DNA of 64,000 nucleotides from Rhodanobacteraceae bacterium ZG21-1 (GCA_021390615.1 JAJEJU010000024.1:1488001-1552000), one strand, 5' to 3'. Counted from the first letter of the stretch, positions 1-9,232 are shown. Numbers and translations are program-made. The notes: generated by a model from the sequence alone, not told the origin.

Positions 1-2
1 CC

Positions 3-3000
3 TCCGCCAATGGCTATACCGTCGCTATCGACGACATGCTCGGTTCGCCCGACAGCTATCTATCGCCGCGTCCGTGCAGCCAGGACGTGGCCGAGATTAC
101 CGGGGTGGAACCCTCGGACAAAGGCTTCGGCAACGCCAGCCTGTTTTCCTTCGATGAACTCGACGGCCCACCCAGTGCACCGGGCATATGGCAGAAAGCC
201 TGGAGTGGCAGTTTTGATGTGCCATACGAGACGTTACCCGCTGCCGATATCGACGGTGCCGGCCCTGCCGCCGCTACCGCATCACTCACTCGCCGTTTCA
301 TTGCGCAATCGCAGATGCAATATCGCAGCGATGATTTGACGGCTTTGCTGCCCGTCGGCCAGGCGCAATCGATGGCTATCGTTGGCCAGACGTTCAAGGC
401 CGCATTGACGCCGGGACTGACGAGTTTGATCTTCGGAGCGCAAGCACCGAACACGCTGTTCGCCGAGGGCGGCTATGTCCAGCTTCCAGGCGAAACAGCA
501 TGGTGGGCACCATCGGGACGAACCTATCTTTCACCGGGCGACGCAGATACGCCTGCCCAGGAACTCGCCTACGCCAAGACGCATTTCTTTCAATTGATGC
601 GTGCCGTCGATCCCTTTGGCGGTATTGAGCGCGTCGCTTACGATGCCGACGACATCCTGCCGATCAGCTCGACCGATCCGGTTGGCAATGTCACCAGCTT
701 TAGCAACGACTACCGCATGCTTGCGCCTACCCTCGCCGTCGATCCCAACGGCAACCGAAGCGCGGTGGTTTTCGACACGCTTGGCATGGTCACGGCAACC
801 GCCGTCATGGGCAAGACGACCGAAAACCTGGGCGACGCGCTCACAGGGTTTTCCGTCGATCTAGACGACGCGACGATCGCCGCGTATTTCGCCAACCCGT
901 TGGCCAATCCGACGGCGCTGATAGGATCGGCGACGACGCGGGTGGTTGTCGATCCGGGCGCTTACATGCGCACGCAAGCGAGCGCATCGCCCTCGCCGCT
1001 CGCCGTCTCGGTGATCGCACGCGAAACCCACAGCGCAGATCTTGCGCGTACGGGCACCGGCGCGACGTCGGCCTACCAATTTACTTTCGCCTACAACGAC
1101 GGGCTCGGCCGCGTGTTGCAGCATAAAGCGAGCGCGGCGCCAGGCCCGCTGAGCGATGGTGGCGCGACCATCTCGCCGCGCTGGCTCGGATCAGGCTGGA
1201 CGATCTTCAATAACAAGGGCAAGCCGGTCCGCCAGTACGAACCTTTCTTTAGCGCAACCCATGATTTCGAATTCGATGCTCAGGCCGGCGTCAGCAGCGT
1301 TCTCTTTTACGACCCGGCTGGCCGAACGGTCGCCACGTTGCATCCCGATGCGACGTGGGAAAAGGTCGTGTTCACGGCGTGGCGGCAGGAAAGCTGGGAT
1401 CGTAACGACACGGTACTTATCGCCGATCCTCGTACAGACGCCGATGTCGGTGCGTATTTCCAACGAGTGTTACCGGCGACTTCGTTCGCTTCCTGGTATG
1501 CCGCACGCATAGGCGGCACGTTCGGGCCCGATGCGGAATCGCAGGCCGCCCAGCAGAACGCTGCGACAAAAGCATCGGCCGACGCAGCTACGCCCGCCGT
1601 CTCGCATACGGACGCATTGGGTCGCACATGCCTTGCGGTCGTCGATAACGGTGGCGGGCTGCGATACGCGGCGCGCACAGCGCTCGACACCAAAGGCAAC
1701 CCACTGGCCTTGTTCGATGTGCTGGGCAGGCGCACGCAAGAACACGTGTTGCGCTCGCCGCTCGCGGGCGGCGGCTTTCAATACGTCGCGGGCACCGACA
1801 TGGCCGGCGTGTCGCTCTACCACATCAATGCGGATGCCGGTGCGCGCACGACCTTCAACGATGTCGCCGGTCAACCGATCCGAATGTGGGATGCGCGCGG
1901 CAAGGCCTTTCGTATCACCTACGATGCGGCGCGACGTCCTACGCATCGCTTCGTCAGCGTTGACGGTGCCGCGGAAACACTGCTTGATTTCAGCGTCTAC
2001 GGAGAAGGACAAGCAACCGCCAATCTATGCGGCAGGTTGTTCCGTCACTATGACGGCGCCGGCTACGCCGAGAACACCACGTACGATTTCAAGGGCAATT
2101 TGATCAACTCCCGTCGGCAACTGGCGGTTGCCTATCGAGTGAGCCCAGATTGGACGCCGCTCGCCGGCCTCTCGACAGCGAACGATTTGGACTCGGTAGC
2201 GATCGCTGCCGGCCTCGTTCCGACAGGCGACGCCGGCCGTGATAATTTCGCCAGCTCCGTCATATTCGACGCGCTGAACAGGCCTGTGCAGGCCACCTCG
2301 CCTGCCAACGCTTCGATGCAGCCCAACGTCACCCAGCATGGCTACGATGCGGGAGGACAATTGGTCCGCGTCGATGTCTGGCTGCAACAGGCTGCGGCCC
2401 CAACAACCATCCTCGATCCGACGACGGCCAGCCGGCACGCGGTTACGGCGATCAGCTATAACGCGCGCAATCAACGCGCTTCAATCACTTATGGCAATGG
2501 TGTCGCCACGACGTACGTCTATGACCCGCTTACATTCCGACTGAGCCAGTTGACCACAACGCGGCCTGTGTCTTTCGCTGCAAACCAACAGACGGTGCAG
2601 CAGCTGCGCTATTTCTATGATCCTGTCGGCAACACGACACGGATACGCGACGACGCCGACATCCAGAATGTCATCTATTTTCAAAACCAGCGCGTCGAAC
2701 CATCGGCGGATTACACCTACGACCCGCTGTACCGATTGATCGCCGCGAGTGGGCGCGAGCATCTCGGCCAGACGAACGGTGCATTGAACGCCGCCACTCA
2801 GGTGACGGACGATGATTCGTTCCGGATGCGCTTGCCGCAGCCCGGCGACGGCAATGCGATGGGAACCTATGTCGAAACCTACACCTACGACCCGTTAGGC
2901 AACATGCTGAGCGTGGCCCATCAAGTCGCTTCGGGCGGCTGGACGCGACGTTATACCTATGCCGAAACCTCGCGCATCGTGGCTGGCGAAACCGGTAATC

Positions 3001-4703
3001 GGCTCAGCACGACCAGCCTGCCGGGCGACCCTTCGGCAGGGCCATACAGCGCGAAATATGCCTACGACGCGCACGGCAACATGCTGCAAATGCCGTCGCT
3101 ACCCACGATGACCTGGAGTGAAGACGATTTTCTGCGCGCCACCGCAAGCACGGTTTTCGCTGCCGGTACGCCAGCAACCACCTATTACGCGTATGTCGCC
3201 AGCGGCGAGCGTGCGCGCAAAATCAACGAGACGCAGGCAGCCGCGGGTGCCGCTGCCGTGCGCACGTCCGAACGAATTTATCTCGGAGGGGTCGAGCTTT
3301 ATCGCGAATACGCCGCGGACGGCACGACGCCGACGCTGATCCGCGAGACCTTTCCGATCATGGGAGGCGAGCGAGCGGACGCACGCGTCGAGACGCGCAC
3401 GCTCGGAACCGACTCCGGTTCGGCCATGCAAGTTCGCTATCAGTTCACCAATCAGCTTGACTCGGCGACGCTCGAACTCGGCGACGCGGCCGACGTGATT
3501 TCCTATGAGGAATATTTCCCGTTCGGTGCGACGTCATACCAGGCGGTGGAAAGCCAGACCGACGTAAGCAAACGCTATCGCTACACCGGCAAGGAGCGCG
3601 ATGAGGAATCCGGGTTGTATTACCACGGTGCGCGCTATTTCGCGCCATGGCTCGGCCGCTGGGTGAGTTGCGATCCATCCGGCCTTGTCGACGGCATGCA
3701 ACTGTATTGCTACTGCCAAAACAATCCGATTGCGCTGATCGACAATACGGGCCGCCAGTCGACCGGTACGGATGCCCGGTTGCAACAGGCCATTGATCAG
3801 GCGCTTAAGCCACAAGCGCCCCCGGTAGAAACGGTGCCAGTGCCAACGTCCGACGAGATTGTTCAACAGGCGGTCGAGAAGGCATTCGGGCCGCCGAAAC
3901 CTCCTCCGCAAAAACCGCCTCCGCCCGCTGCCCATGCGGGTGCATTTCAACCATACGTCGCACCGGTCTCACCACTCGCGGGCCTCTCACCCGGCGCGCG
4001 CGAATGTTTCAGTAAACGCTGTCACTGGCCCGTGCCCGGTGATCAGGCGTTATCGATCACCGGCACCTACGCCTTTATCGGCTTCGAGCTTCCATCGATG
4101 GTATCGGAGCATGTCAAAGCCGAAGAGTTCCTGATCGCGGGCAGCCATTGGGAGGCTGAACATCCGGAAACCAAGGAGAGCTACAGCGGAGGGATCGCTG
4201 CCATTGCCGTGGAGGGGCATATCGGCCCAGTCGGCATAGCGGTTGCACAAGGCTTTGAGCAAGTCGCGACCGACGCTGAAAGAAAGGCCCACGGTCCAGG
4301 ATACAAGGGCGAGGTCGAGCCGATTACAACGGTGGACGTGATCGCCGGTCCTGTCGGTGTAGGAGGCTACCGTACTCCAGAGGCATATGGCGCCTACGTA
4401 ACGGCAAGCGCCTTCATCGTTACGGTAGGCGCCGGCGTGGAATTCGGCAAGCAGCCGCCGATGCTGCCGCTGCCATCGCTTCTCCCCGATCTTCCGCCGA
4501 TGCAGACAGACCCCAAGCTATTGGCTGCATTCCTTGACTCGATCGAAGCGAAGGCAACACCAGACGAAAAAGCCGAACGTGCATCGCATGAGCACATGAG
4601 GGAAGTTTTCTCGTCGATAACCCCGCCACCCAAATTGGAGCTGCCGTCGCTCGGCGCCGGGCTTGGGTGGCAGCCGAAGCCTTTGATGCAGCTGCACTAC
4701 TGA
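3..4703 (+). CDS. TcB-TcC fusion toxin (SpvB/RHS family), 5'-partial, copy 1
   Basis: The frame is open from base 3, so the true start lies upstream; the ATG at 36 is internal. The visible 1566 residues match the intact fusion at 27574-35517 from its residue ~1070 onward. They cover the TcB C-terminal part, then RHS/YD repeats, then the RHS core end (GRWVSCDPSGLVDG, about 3657-3700). In Tc toxins TcB and TcC form a closed cocoon that holds an autoproteolysed C-terminal effector for injection through TcA. The core stops near base 3756. The last ~315 residues are unrelated to copy 2: a Pro-rich linker (PPKPPPQKPPPP) and a Gly-rich, beta-looking tail I do not recognise. Several canonical RHS positions are changed compared with copy 2: NHLGS is NQLDS, LYRY is LYCY and DxTGL is DNTGR. 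No TcA gene is adjacent in view, so it would have to share the distant one. The family call is firm; the effector is unknown. Confidence 0.88.
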   Translation, partial: SANGYTVAIDDMLGSPDSYLSPRPCSQDVAEITGVEPSDKGFGNASLFSFDELDGPPSAPGIWQKAWSGSFDVPYETLPAADIDGAGPAAATASLTRRFIAQSQMQYRSDDLTALLPVGQAQSMAIVGQTFKAALTPGLTSLIFGAQAPNTLFAEGGYVQLPGETAWWAPSGRTYLSPGDADTPAQELAYAKTHFFQLMRAVDPFGGIERVAYDADDILPISSTDPVGNVTSFSNDYRMLAPTLAVDPNGNRSAVVFDTLGMVTATAVMGKTTENLGDALTGFSVDLDDATIAAYFANPLANPTALIGSATTRVVVDPGAYMRTQASASPSPLAVSVIARETHSADLARTGTGATSAYQFTFAYNDGLGRVLQHKASAAPGPLSDGGATISPRWLGSGWTIFNNKGKPVRQYEPFFSATHDFEFDAQAGVSSVLFYDPAGRTVATLHPDATWEKVVFTAWRQESWDRNDTVLIADPRTDADVGAYFQRVLPATSFASWYAARIGGTFGPDAESQAAQQNAATKASADAATPAVSHTDALGRTCLAVVDNGGGLRYAARTALDTKGNPLALFDVLGRRTQEHVLRSPLAGGGFQYVAGTDMAGVSLYHINADAGARTTFNDVAGQPIRMWDARGKAFRITYDAARRPTHRFVSVDGAAETLLDFSVYGEGQATANLCGRLFRHYDGAGYAENTTYDFKGNLINSRRQLAVAYRVSPDWTPLAGLSTANDLDSVAIAAGLVPTGDAGRDNFASSVIFDALNRPVQATSPANASMQPNVTQHGYDAGGQLVRVDVWLQQAAAPTTILDPTTASRHAVTAISYNARNQRASITYGNGVATTYVYDPLTFRLSQLTTTRPVSFAANQQTVQQLRYFYDPVGNTTRIRDDADIQNVIYFQNQRVEPSADYTYDPLYRLIAASGREHLGQTNGALNAATQVTDDDSFRMRLPQPGDGNAMGTYVETYTYDPLGNMLSVAHQVASGGWTRRYTYAETSRIVAGETGNRLSTTSLPGDPSAGPYSAKYAYDAHGNMLQMPSLPTMTWSEDDFLRATASTVFAAGTPATTYYAYVASGERARKINETQAAAGAAAVRTSERIYLGGVELYREYAADGTTPTLIRETFPIMGGERADARVETRTLGTDSGSAMQVRYQFTNQLDSATLELGDAADVISYEEYFPFGATSYQAVESQTDVSKRYRYTGKERDEESGLYYHGARYFAPWLGRWVSCDPSGLVDGMQLYCYCQNNPIALIDNTGRQSTGTDARLQQAIDQALKPQAPPVETVPVPTSDEIVQQAVEKAFGPPKPPPQKPPPPAAHAGAFQPYVAPVSPLAGLSPGARECFSKRCHWPVPGDQALSITGTYAFIGFELPSMVSEHVKAEEFLIAGSHWEAEHPETKESYSGGIAAIAVEGHIGPVGIAVAQGFEQVATDAERKAHGPGYKGEVEPITTVDVIAGPVGVGGYRTPEAYGAYVTASAFIVTVGAGVEFGKQPPMLPLPSLLPDLPPMQTDPKLLAAFLDSIEAKATPDEKAERASHEHMREVFSSITPPPKLELPSLGAGLGWQPKPLMQLHY

Positions 4704-5096
4704 ATGGCGAAGCCTTGGCCGAGAGTTCGGTGGCTGTCTTGACGGCGACGTCGGAGAAACATACTGAGACTTCAACTGCTGACCAAGGTCGCGATGACCG
4801 CGGACTGCCCGGCAGTATTGATCGGTGTATTTGATGGGGGCAGTGTCTGGGTGAATTCGGCGAAATTGCCGATCAGACCCAGAAGTTGTTGAGTTCCATC
4901 CAAAACTGAGCCACTTCGGGCGGGAATTTTCACCGAAATTCGAGCCATCTCTTGCATGCCTCACTCACCACCAGAGCTAAGTCTCGCGGCAACTCGTGGT
5001 TCACTTTTCGATAAAAAGCCCGGCTCAACTTTCCGTGCAAATCAACACTAGAGTCCGCTTTGGGCTGTTCCGAAAGCGAACAGTTCAGGCTTTTTT
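4704..5096. other. Intergenic region holding element copy A and a possible gene relic
   Basis: There is no convincing complete gene between the toxin ORF and the convergent alcohol dehydrogenase. Bases 4888-5050 are copy A of the dispersed element. On the minus strand, 4772-4887 reads as an ordinary-looking protein C-terminus (LLGLIGNFAEF ... VIATLVSS, stop at 4772). Its frame upstream runs straight into element A, so it may be the 3' end of a gene cut by the element. I cannot name it. No strong hairpin plus T-run terminator was seen. Confidence 0.4.
4888..5050. mobile_element. MITE-like dispersed element, copy A
   Basis: This ~160-bp non-coding block aligns with blocks at 9438-9597 and 27264-27423. 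The left part has AACTGAGCCACTTCGGGC, then AATTTTCACCGAAATTCGAGCC. The right part, read in reverse complement, has TTGAGCCGGGCTTTTTATCG followed by GTGAACC. Each end therefore carries two spaced TGAGCC-like boxes in inverted orientation, the layout of IS21-family multiple terminal repeats. No transposase is present. A non-autonomous derivative or solo-end relic is the inference; homology among the three copies is seen directly. Confidence 0.55.
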
Positions 5097-6158
5097 TCAG
5101 ATGCCTTTTGAATCCATCTCTCTAGGATGTCGCTGCTCCGAGGGTAAAAACACGCCACGGAAGCGCATCTTCCCGGATGCGAGACGGTTATAGGCCTCAG
5201 TGGCCTGGTCCAGCGAGAACGTCTCGACAATCGGCTTGACCTTGCCTGTGGCGGCAATCTTCAGCACCTCGCTGAGATAAAGCAGGCCGGCATGGGTGGA
5301 GCCGATGATCTGTTGGCGCATCATGTGGAACGGTTTACCTTGCGACGAAATGGAAAACGGCTTGCTGAAATCCAGTCCACAGAGGACCACCCGGCCATTG
5401 GCCCGCAGTCCTGTCATGGCCTCTTCCGCAGCGCTGAATTCGTTCGTGGTGACCAACAAGACGTCAGCGCCACCCAGATCGGCAAGCTCCTTGCCATTCC
5501 CAACGACATGGTCGGCGCCCAACTGGGCGGCCAAGTTGCGTTTGTCCGCGGAATGCGTGATCGCAATGGTCTCAAAGCCGCAGGCCTTGGCCAGTTGCAG
5601 CGCTACGTGTCCGAGACCGCCGATACCTAGCACGGCGACTTTCTCGTGGGGCTTCGGCGACGCATCGCGTAGGCCGCTCCACGTGGTGTAGCCAGCGCAC
5701 ATCATGGGCGCAGCGTCGACGTAAGCCAGTTCGTCGGGCAGAAGCACCGTGCCTTCGGCGGCCACTGCAATGTACTCGGCGTGCCCGCCCTGCGCGGCGA
5801 ACCCCGTCGTGCGTGGCTCATCGCAGTTCATCGCGGTCTGGCCGGAGAGGGGATGATTTTCGCGGCAGTAGGCGCAACGACCACATGCGGACTGCACCCA
5901 GGTCGTGCCGATCCGGTCGCCTACCCTTCTTGTGTGGACGCCAACTCCCACTTCGACAATCTCGCCGACGACTTCGTGGCCCGGTGTCTGTGGGTAAATG
6001 TCGCCACCGTAGCCTTGCGTTGCCCACACATCGGTGTAGCACATCCCGGAAGCGTGGACTTTCACCAGCACCTGACCCGGCTCGGCTTTTGGCACCGGAA
6101 CTTCCCAGACTTCCCACGGCCGGTTGGCACCGGTCATGACGACTGCCTTCATTTTCAT
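5097..6158 (-). CDS. Zinc-dependent alcohol dehydrogenase (MDR superfamily)
   Basis: The 353-residue protein has the usual length for cytosolic NAD(P)-dependent medium-chain alcohol dehydrogenases. Catalytic zinc ligands are visible as C40 (SGMCYTD) and H61-E62 (GHEVVGE). A structural-zinc cysteine cluster C92/C95/C98/C112 follows; its last gap is about six residues longer than the usual C-x7-C. The Rossmann motif is LGIGGLGHVALQLAKA near residue 178. The start is supported by AGGAG seven bases upstream (TTGAACTAGGAGTAATCC-ATG). It is divergent from a LysR regulator 164 bp away that probably controls it. The substrate cannot be read from sequence; primary alcohol/aldehyde interconversion is the family role. 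It converges on the end of the toxin gene. Confidence 0.9.
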   Translation of the reverse strand: MKMKAVVMTGANRPWEVWEVPVPKAEPGQVLVKVHASGMCYTDVWATQGYGGDIYPQTPGHEVVGEIVEVGVGVHTRRVGDRIGTTWVQSACGRCAYCRENHPLSGQTAMNCDEPRTTGFAAQGGHAEYIAVAAEGTVLLPDELAYVDAAPMMCAGYTTWSGLRDASPKPHEKVAVLGIGGLGHVALQLAKACGFETIAITHSADKRNLAAQLGADHVVGNGKELADLGGADVLLVTTNEFSAAEEAMTGLRANGRVVLCGLDFSKPFSISSQGKPFHMMRQQIIGSTHAGLLYLSEVLKIAATGKVKPIVETFSLDQATEAYNRLASGKMRFRGVFLPSEQRHPREMDSKGI

Positions 6159-6322
6159 GGATTACTCCTAGTTCAACCGGCGATGCGGTTTGTGGCCAAG
6201 CTCCGTCAGCGCGTGCGGCCGTCAGCCTGTCATTTTCATGAGACAGGGGCGCAGCGATAAGGAACCGTTCCAGCCTAGGAAAAGCGCATTATAATTACAA
6301 TATCACCAATTTTTATATCAAG
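6159..6322. promoter_or_regulatory. Divergent AT-rich control region between ADH and LysR genes
   Basis: The last ~45 bases before the LysR start are much more AT-rich than their surroundings. They contain a minus-strand TATAAT (plus-strand ATTATA, 6288-6293) suited to the ADH promoter. The dyad-like ATTATAATTACAAT overlaps it, as expected for a LysR T-N11-A operator. No -35 box with good spacing could be assigned, so exact promoters remain uncertain. Confidence 0.4.
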
Positions 6323-7246
6323 ATGAAAACTATTCATCAATTGAAAAGCAACGATCTCTTCGCGCTCCACGTGTTCCTCGCCGCAGTGACGCATCTGAGT
6401 TTTCGCGCCGCATCGGTCGACCTCGACCTCACCCCATCGGCGGTCAGCCATTCGATCAAGAGTCTTGAACAGCGCCTTGGCGTCCGGCTATTCAACCGCA
6501 CGACTCGTAGCGTGTCACTGACGGATGCGGGGCACCGGCTCGCCGAGAAACTTCGACCCGCGATTTCTTCAGTGGCGGAGGCGATGCTCGCGGTCGAGGG
6601 ATTGCGCGATGCACCCAGCGGCACCGTGCGCATCAACGCCAGCGAAGGAGCTATACGCATGGTCCTGAAGCCGGTGCTCGCGCGCTTCCTGCGTGAGCAT
6701 CCACAAGTTCACCTGGATATCGTGACGGATGGAAAGCTCAGCGACATCGTCGCTGGAGGCTTCGATGCGGGGATCCGGCTGGCCGGGACCATACCGCAAG
6801 ATATGGTCGCGGTGCCGGTATCCGCACCAGTGCAATTTGCGGTGGTCGCTTCGCCTGCATATTTCGCTGCACGCAGCCATCCGAAAGTGCCGCAGGATCT
6901 GCATCGGCACGACTGTATCCGCTTTCGCTTCGATAGCGGCGCGATCTACCGCTGGGAATTCGAACGCCGTGGCGTAATAGAAACGGTGAACGTCAACGGC
7001 CCGCTGACTCTTACTGATCAGCCCATGATGGCCGACGCGGCGATCGATGGGATCGGAATCGCTTTTGTACCCGATCATCTCGTCCAGGACGCACTGGCCG
7101 ATGGCCGTCTCACGCGCGTGCTAACCGATTGGTGCCCGGTCATGCCGGGCCTTTGCCTGTACTACCCCGGCCATCGTCATGTACCGGGAGGGTTGCGTGC
7201 ATTGATCGACACGTTGCGCAACGCAATGCCAAGTAACTATAAGTGA
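6323..7246 (+). CDS. LysR-family transcriptional regulator
   Basis: The 307-residue protein has standard LysR layout. An N-terminal winged helix-turn-helix (residues ~12-70) includes SFRAASVDLDLTPSAVSHSI and LEQRLGVRLFNRTTRSV; a two-lobed effector-binding domain follows (about 95-300). It resembles the subgroup that pairs with divergently transcribed dehydrogenases. It is divergent from the zinc alcohol dehydrogenase, so activation or repression of that gene in response to a small molecule is the likely job. No good Shine-Dalgarno precedes the ATG at 6323. The inducer is unknown. Confidence 0.9.
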   Translation: MKTIHQLKSNDLFALHVFLAAVTHLSFRAASVDLDLTPSAVSHSIKSLEQRLGVRLFNRTTRSVSLTDAGHRLAEKLRPAISSVAEAMLAVEGLRDAPSGTVRINASEGAIRMVLKPVLARFLREHPQVHLDIVTDGKLSDIVAGGFDAGIRLAGTIPQDMVAVPVSAPVQFAVVASPAYFAARSHPKVPQDLHRHDCIRFRFDSGAIYRWEFERRGVIETVNVNGPLTLTDQPMMADAAIDGIGIAFVPDHLVQDALADGRLTRVLTDWCPVMPGLCLYYPGHRHVPGGLRALIDTLRNAMPSNYK

Positions 7247-7487
7247 GTGTCAACGACCGCCACACCAGGCTATCAACCCGCAACGCATTTCTACAGTAAA
7301 AGGCAGGCCGGATTCGCGTCGTAACACGACTCGCCCCTTTACGACCCGAGCTAATCGACGCGCCCCAGGTCCGTTCGCCATCGACAACAAAAGTCCTTGG
7401 AGGACCCGGAAGTGAGCCCTCGTAGCATTGGCCACTATGCGTGCGCGTTCTGCCCTAGCCCGTCGCCTCAGTGGCAGGCCCGCACGC

Positions 7488-8231
7488 TCACCACGGATGC
7501 CGATTCTGGTGGCTGTGGCCGTCATGAAAGAAGCCGCCCGTTGGCCCCAAGGCATTGAAGGTTGCGAGTTCAACGATCACCTTCGCGGCCGCCTCCACTG
7601 TTCGATAGCCCTTGTGGTCATTGAGATCGGTGGCGGTGTACCCGGGATTCACCGCGTTCACTCTGATGCCTTCGGGCAACAACTCTTTCGCCAGCTTCGC
7701 GGTAAGCATGTTGAGCGCACTTTTGGTCGCCGAATATCCACCATAGCCGGCGTTCCATATCGGGCTTGCCGTGTCCATGGTGTCGGAAATGGATCCAAGT
7801 GTGCTGCTTACCATCACGATGCGCGCAGCTTTTGAACGCCGCAGCAGCGGCAAAAACGCCTGTGTAACACGCATCGGTCCAAGCGTATTCACCTCGAACA
7901 TCGCGCGCATGTCATCCACGGTTTCTTCCGTAACACGCACGGGCACGCCGCCTAGGCTGATGCCTGCGTTGTTGATCAGCACGTCCAGCGTGCCGGCTTG
8001 CTCCTGAAATTTCTGTTTGGCTGCGGCTACGCTTTGCGTGTCGGCGACATCCAGAACCAAAAGGTGCGCGTCGGCCCCTGTGCTGCGCAGTTCGGACACC
8101 GCCGACTCGCCACGTGCCGCATCCCGGCACCCCAGCCAGACGGTGTAGCCCTGTTCGCCGAGCTGGCGAGCGGCCGCCAGGCCAATACCTTTGTTTGCGC
8201 CCGTGATGAGCGCGACTTCTTTGGAAGACAT
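7488..8231 (-). CDS. Short-chain dehydrogenase/reductase (SDR), classical type
   Basis: This 247-residue classical SDR starts with the cofactor motif TGANKGIGLAAARQLGEQG. It has NNAG at about residue 89, a catalytic Ser in VSSTLGS and the YSATKSA active-site Tyr/Lys pair. The motifs resemble carbonyl reductase-like SDRs that use NADPH, but the substrate cannot be deduced. GAGG lies upstream of the ATG. The gene is divergent from an AraC-type regulator 131 bp away, which is the probable controller. About 240 bp between the LysR gene and this gene's end hold nothing recognisable. Confidence 0.9.
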   Translation of the reverse strand: MSSKEVALITGANKGIGLAAARQLGEQGYTVWLGCRDAARGESAVSELRSTGADAHLLVLDVADTQSVAAAKQKFQEQAGTLDVLINNAGISLGGVPVRVTEETVDDMRAMFEVNTLGPMRVTQAFLPLLRRSKAARIVMVSSTLGSISDTMDTASPIWNAGYGGYSATKSALNMLTAKLAKELLPEGIRVNAVNPGYTATDLNDHKGYRTVEAAAKVIVELATFNALGPTGGFFHDGHSHQNRHPW

Positions 8232-8362
8232 GAAAGCCTCGTTGAGTGGGAGTGCCGAACAACTATCGGCTGAAGCCGCTCATGCGGCATCCGTCATCAC
8301 TCCAGAGGCTTGCCTGATCCTGCCAATCCGGCTAGTTTGCAGACCCGGACATCGAGGTTGCC

Positions 8363-9232
8363 GTGCTTACCAGACTCACCGAGACCGCCTGTCGCCACCT
8401 CAGCTCGTCAGGAAAGCCCACGATTGTGCCCAGCCTGACGATCAGGTCGGCGCGCGAGCCCGGCATCTGTGCTCCGGGCCTCTTTGAGGCCTCGTTTTAT
8501 CTCTTGCTTCAAGGCGAAAAGCGCCTGACGTTCGCCGGACTGGACTACGTCTTCCGGCCCGGGATGTGTGCGGCCGCCTTGGTAGGATTGCCGTTCTCGC
8601 ACGAGGTTGTCGAGGCATCGGCGAACGAACCCTATATTGGCCTCGTACTGAGGCTCGATGCCGGGGTCATCGCGAGCCTGCTGATCGACATGCCTGATCC
8701 ACCCACCACCTCGCCGGCTAAAACCATTACGGTGATGCAATCAGATGAGCGCACGCTGGACCCCCTGGCTCGCCTGCTTTCCCTGCTCGACACACCCTCC
8801 GACATTGCAGTACTCGCTCCGCAATTTGAGCGCGAGTTTTGCTACAGGCTCCTCCAGGGACCCATGGGGACTCAGCTTCGCCAAATAGGAGGCCATGGCG
8901 CGCGGCTTGGGCAAATCAGGAAAGCGGCCGAGTGGATCGCCGATCACGCCGACCAACCCATGCGCATTGATCGCCTGGCCGAATCTGTCAGCATGAGCGT
9001 CACTTCGTTCCATCGCCACTTCAAAGCCATCACAGGCTATGCCCCACTGGCGTATCAGCGCTACATCCGGCTTCTGGATGCGCGCCGGCTACTCGCATCG
9101 GGATCCAACAACGTGACGTCGATTGCATTCGCCACCGGGTATGCGAGCGCTTCGCAATTCAGTCGCGAATATAAGAAGTGCTTTGGCGTTGCGCCGAGCA
9201 ACGATCTGGCATTGCTGCGACCTTCGGCCTGA
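8363..9232 (+). CDS. AraC-family transcriptional regulator
   Basis: The 289-residue protein starts at a GTG with GAGG five bases upstream (ATCGAGGTTGCC-GTG). Residues ~15-160 match the AraC N-terminal ligand-binding type found in regulators of oxidoreductase genes. The C-terminal ~100 residues carry two helix-turn-helices, visible in MRIDRLAESVSMSVTSFHRH and VTSIAFATGYASASQFSREY, ending in the usual CFGVAPS. It is divergent from the SDR gene at 7488-8231, which is its likely target. The neighbouring SDR relic on the other side may once also have been regulated by it. Confidence 0.9.
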   Translation: MLTRLTETACRHLSSSGKPTIVPSLTIRSAREPGICAPGLFEASFYLLLQGEKRLTFAGLDYVFRPGMCAAALVGLPFSHEVVEASANEPYIGLVLRLDAGVIASLLIDMPDPPTTSPAKTITVMQSDERTLDPLARLLSLLDTPSDIAVLAPQFEREFCYRLLQGPMGTQLRQIGGHGARLGQIRKAAEWIADHADQPMRIDRLAESVSMSVTSFHRHFKAITGYAPLAYQRYIRLLDARRLLASGSNNVTSIAFATGYASASQFSREYKKCFGVAPSNDLALLRPSA

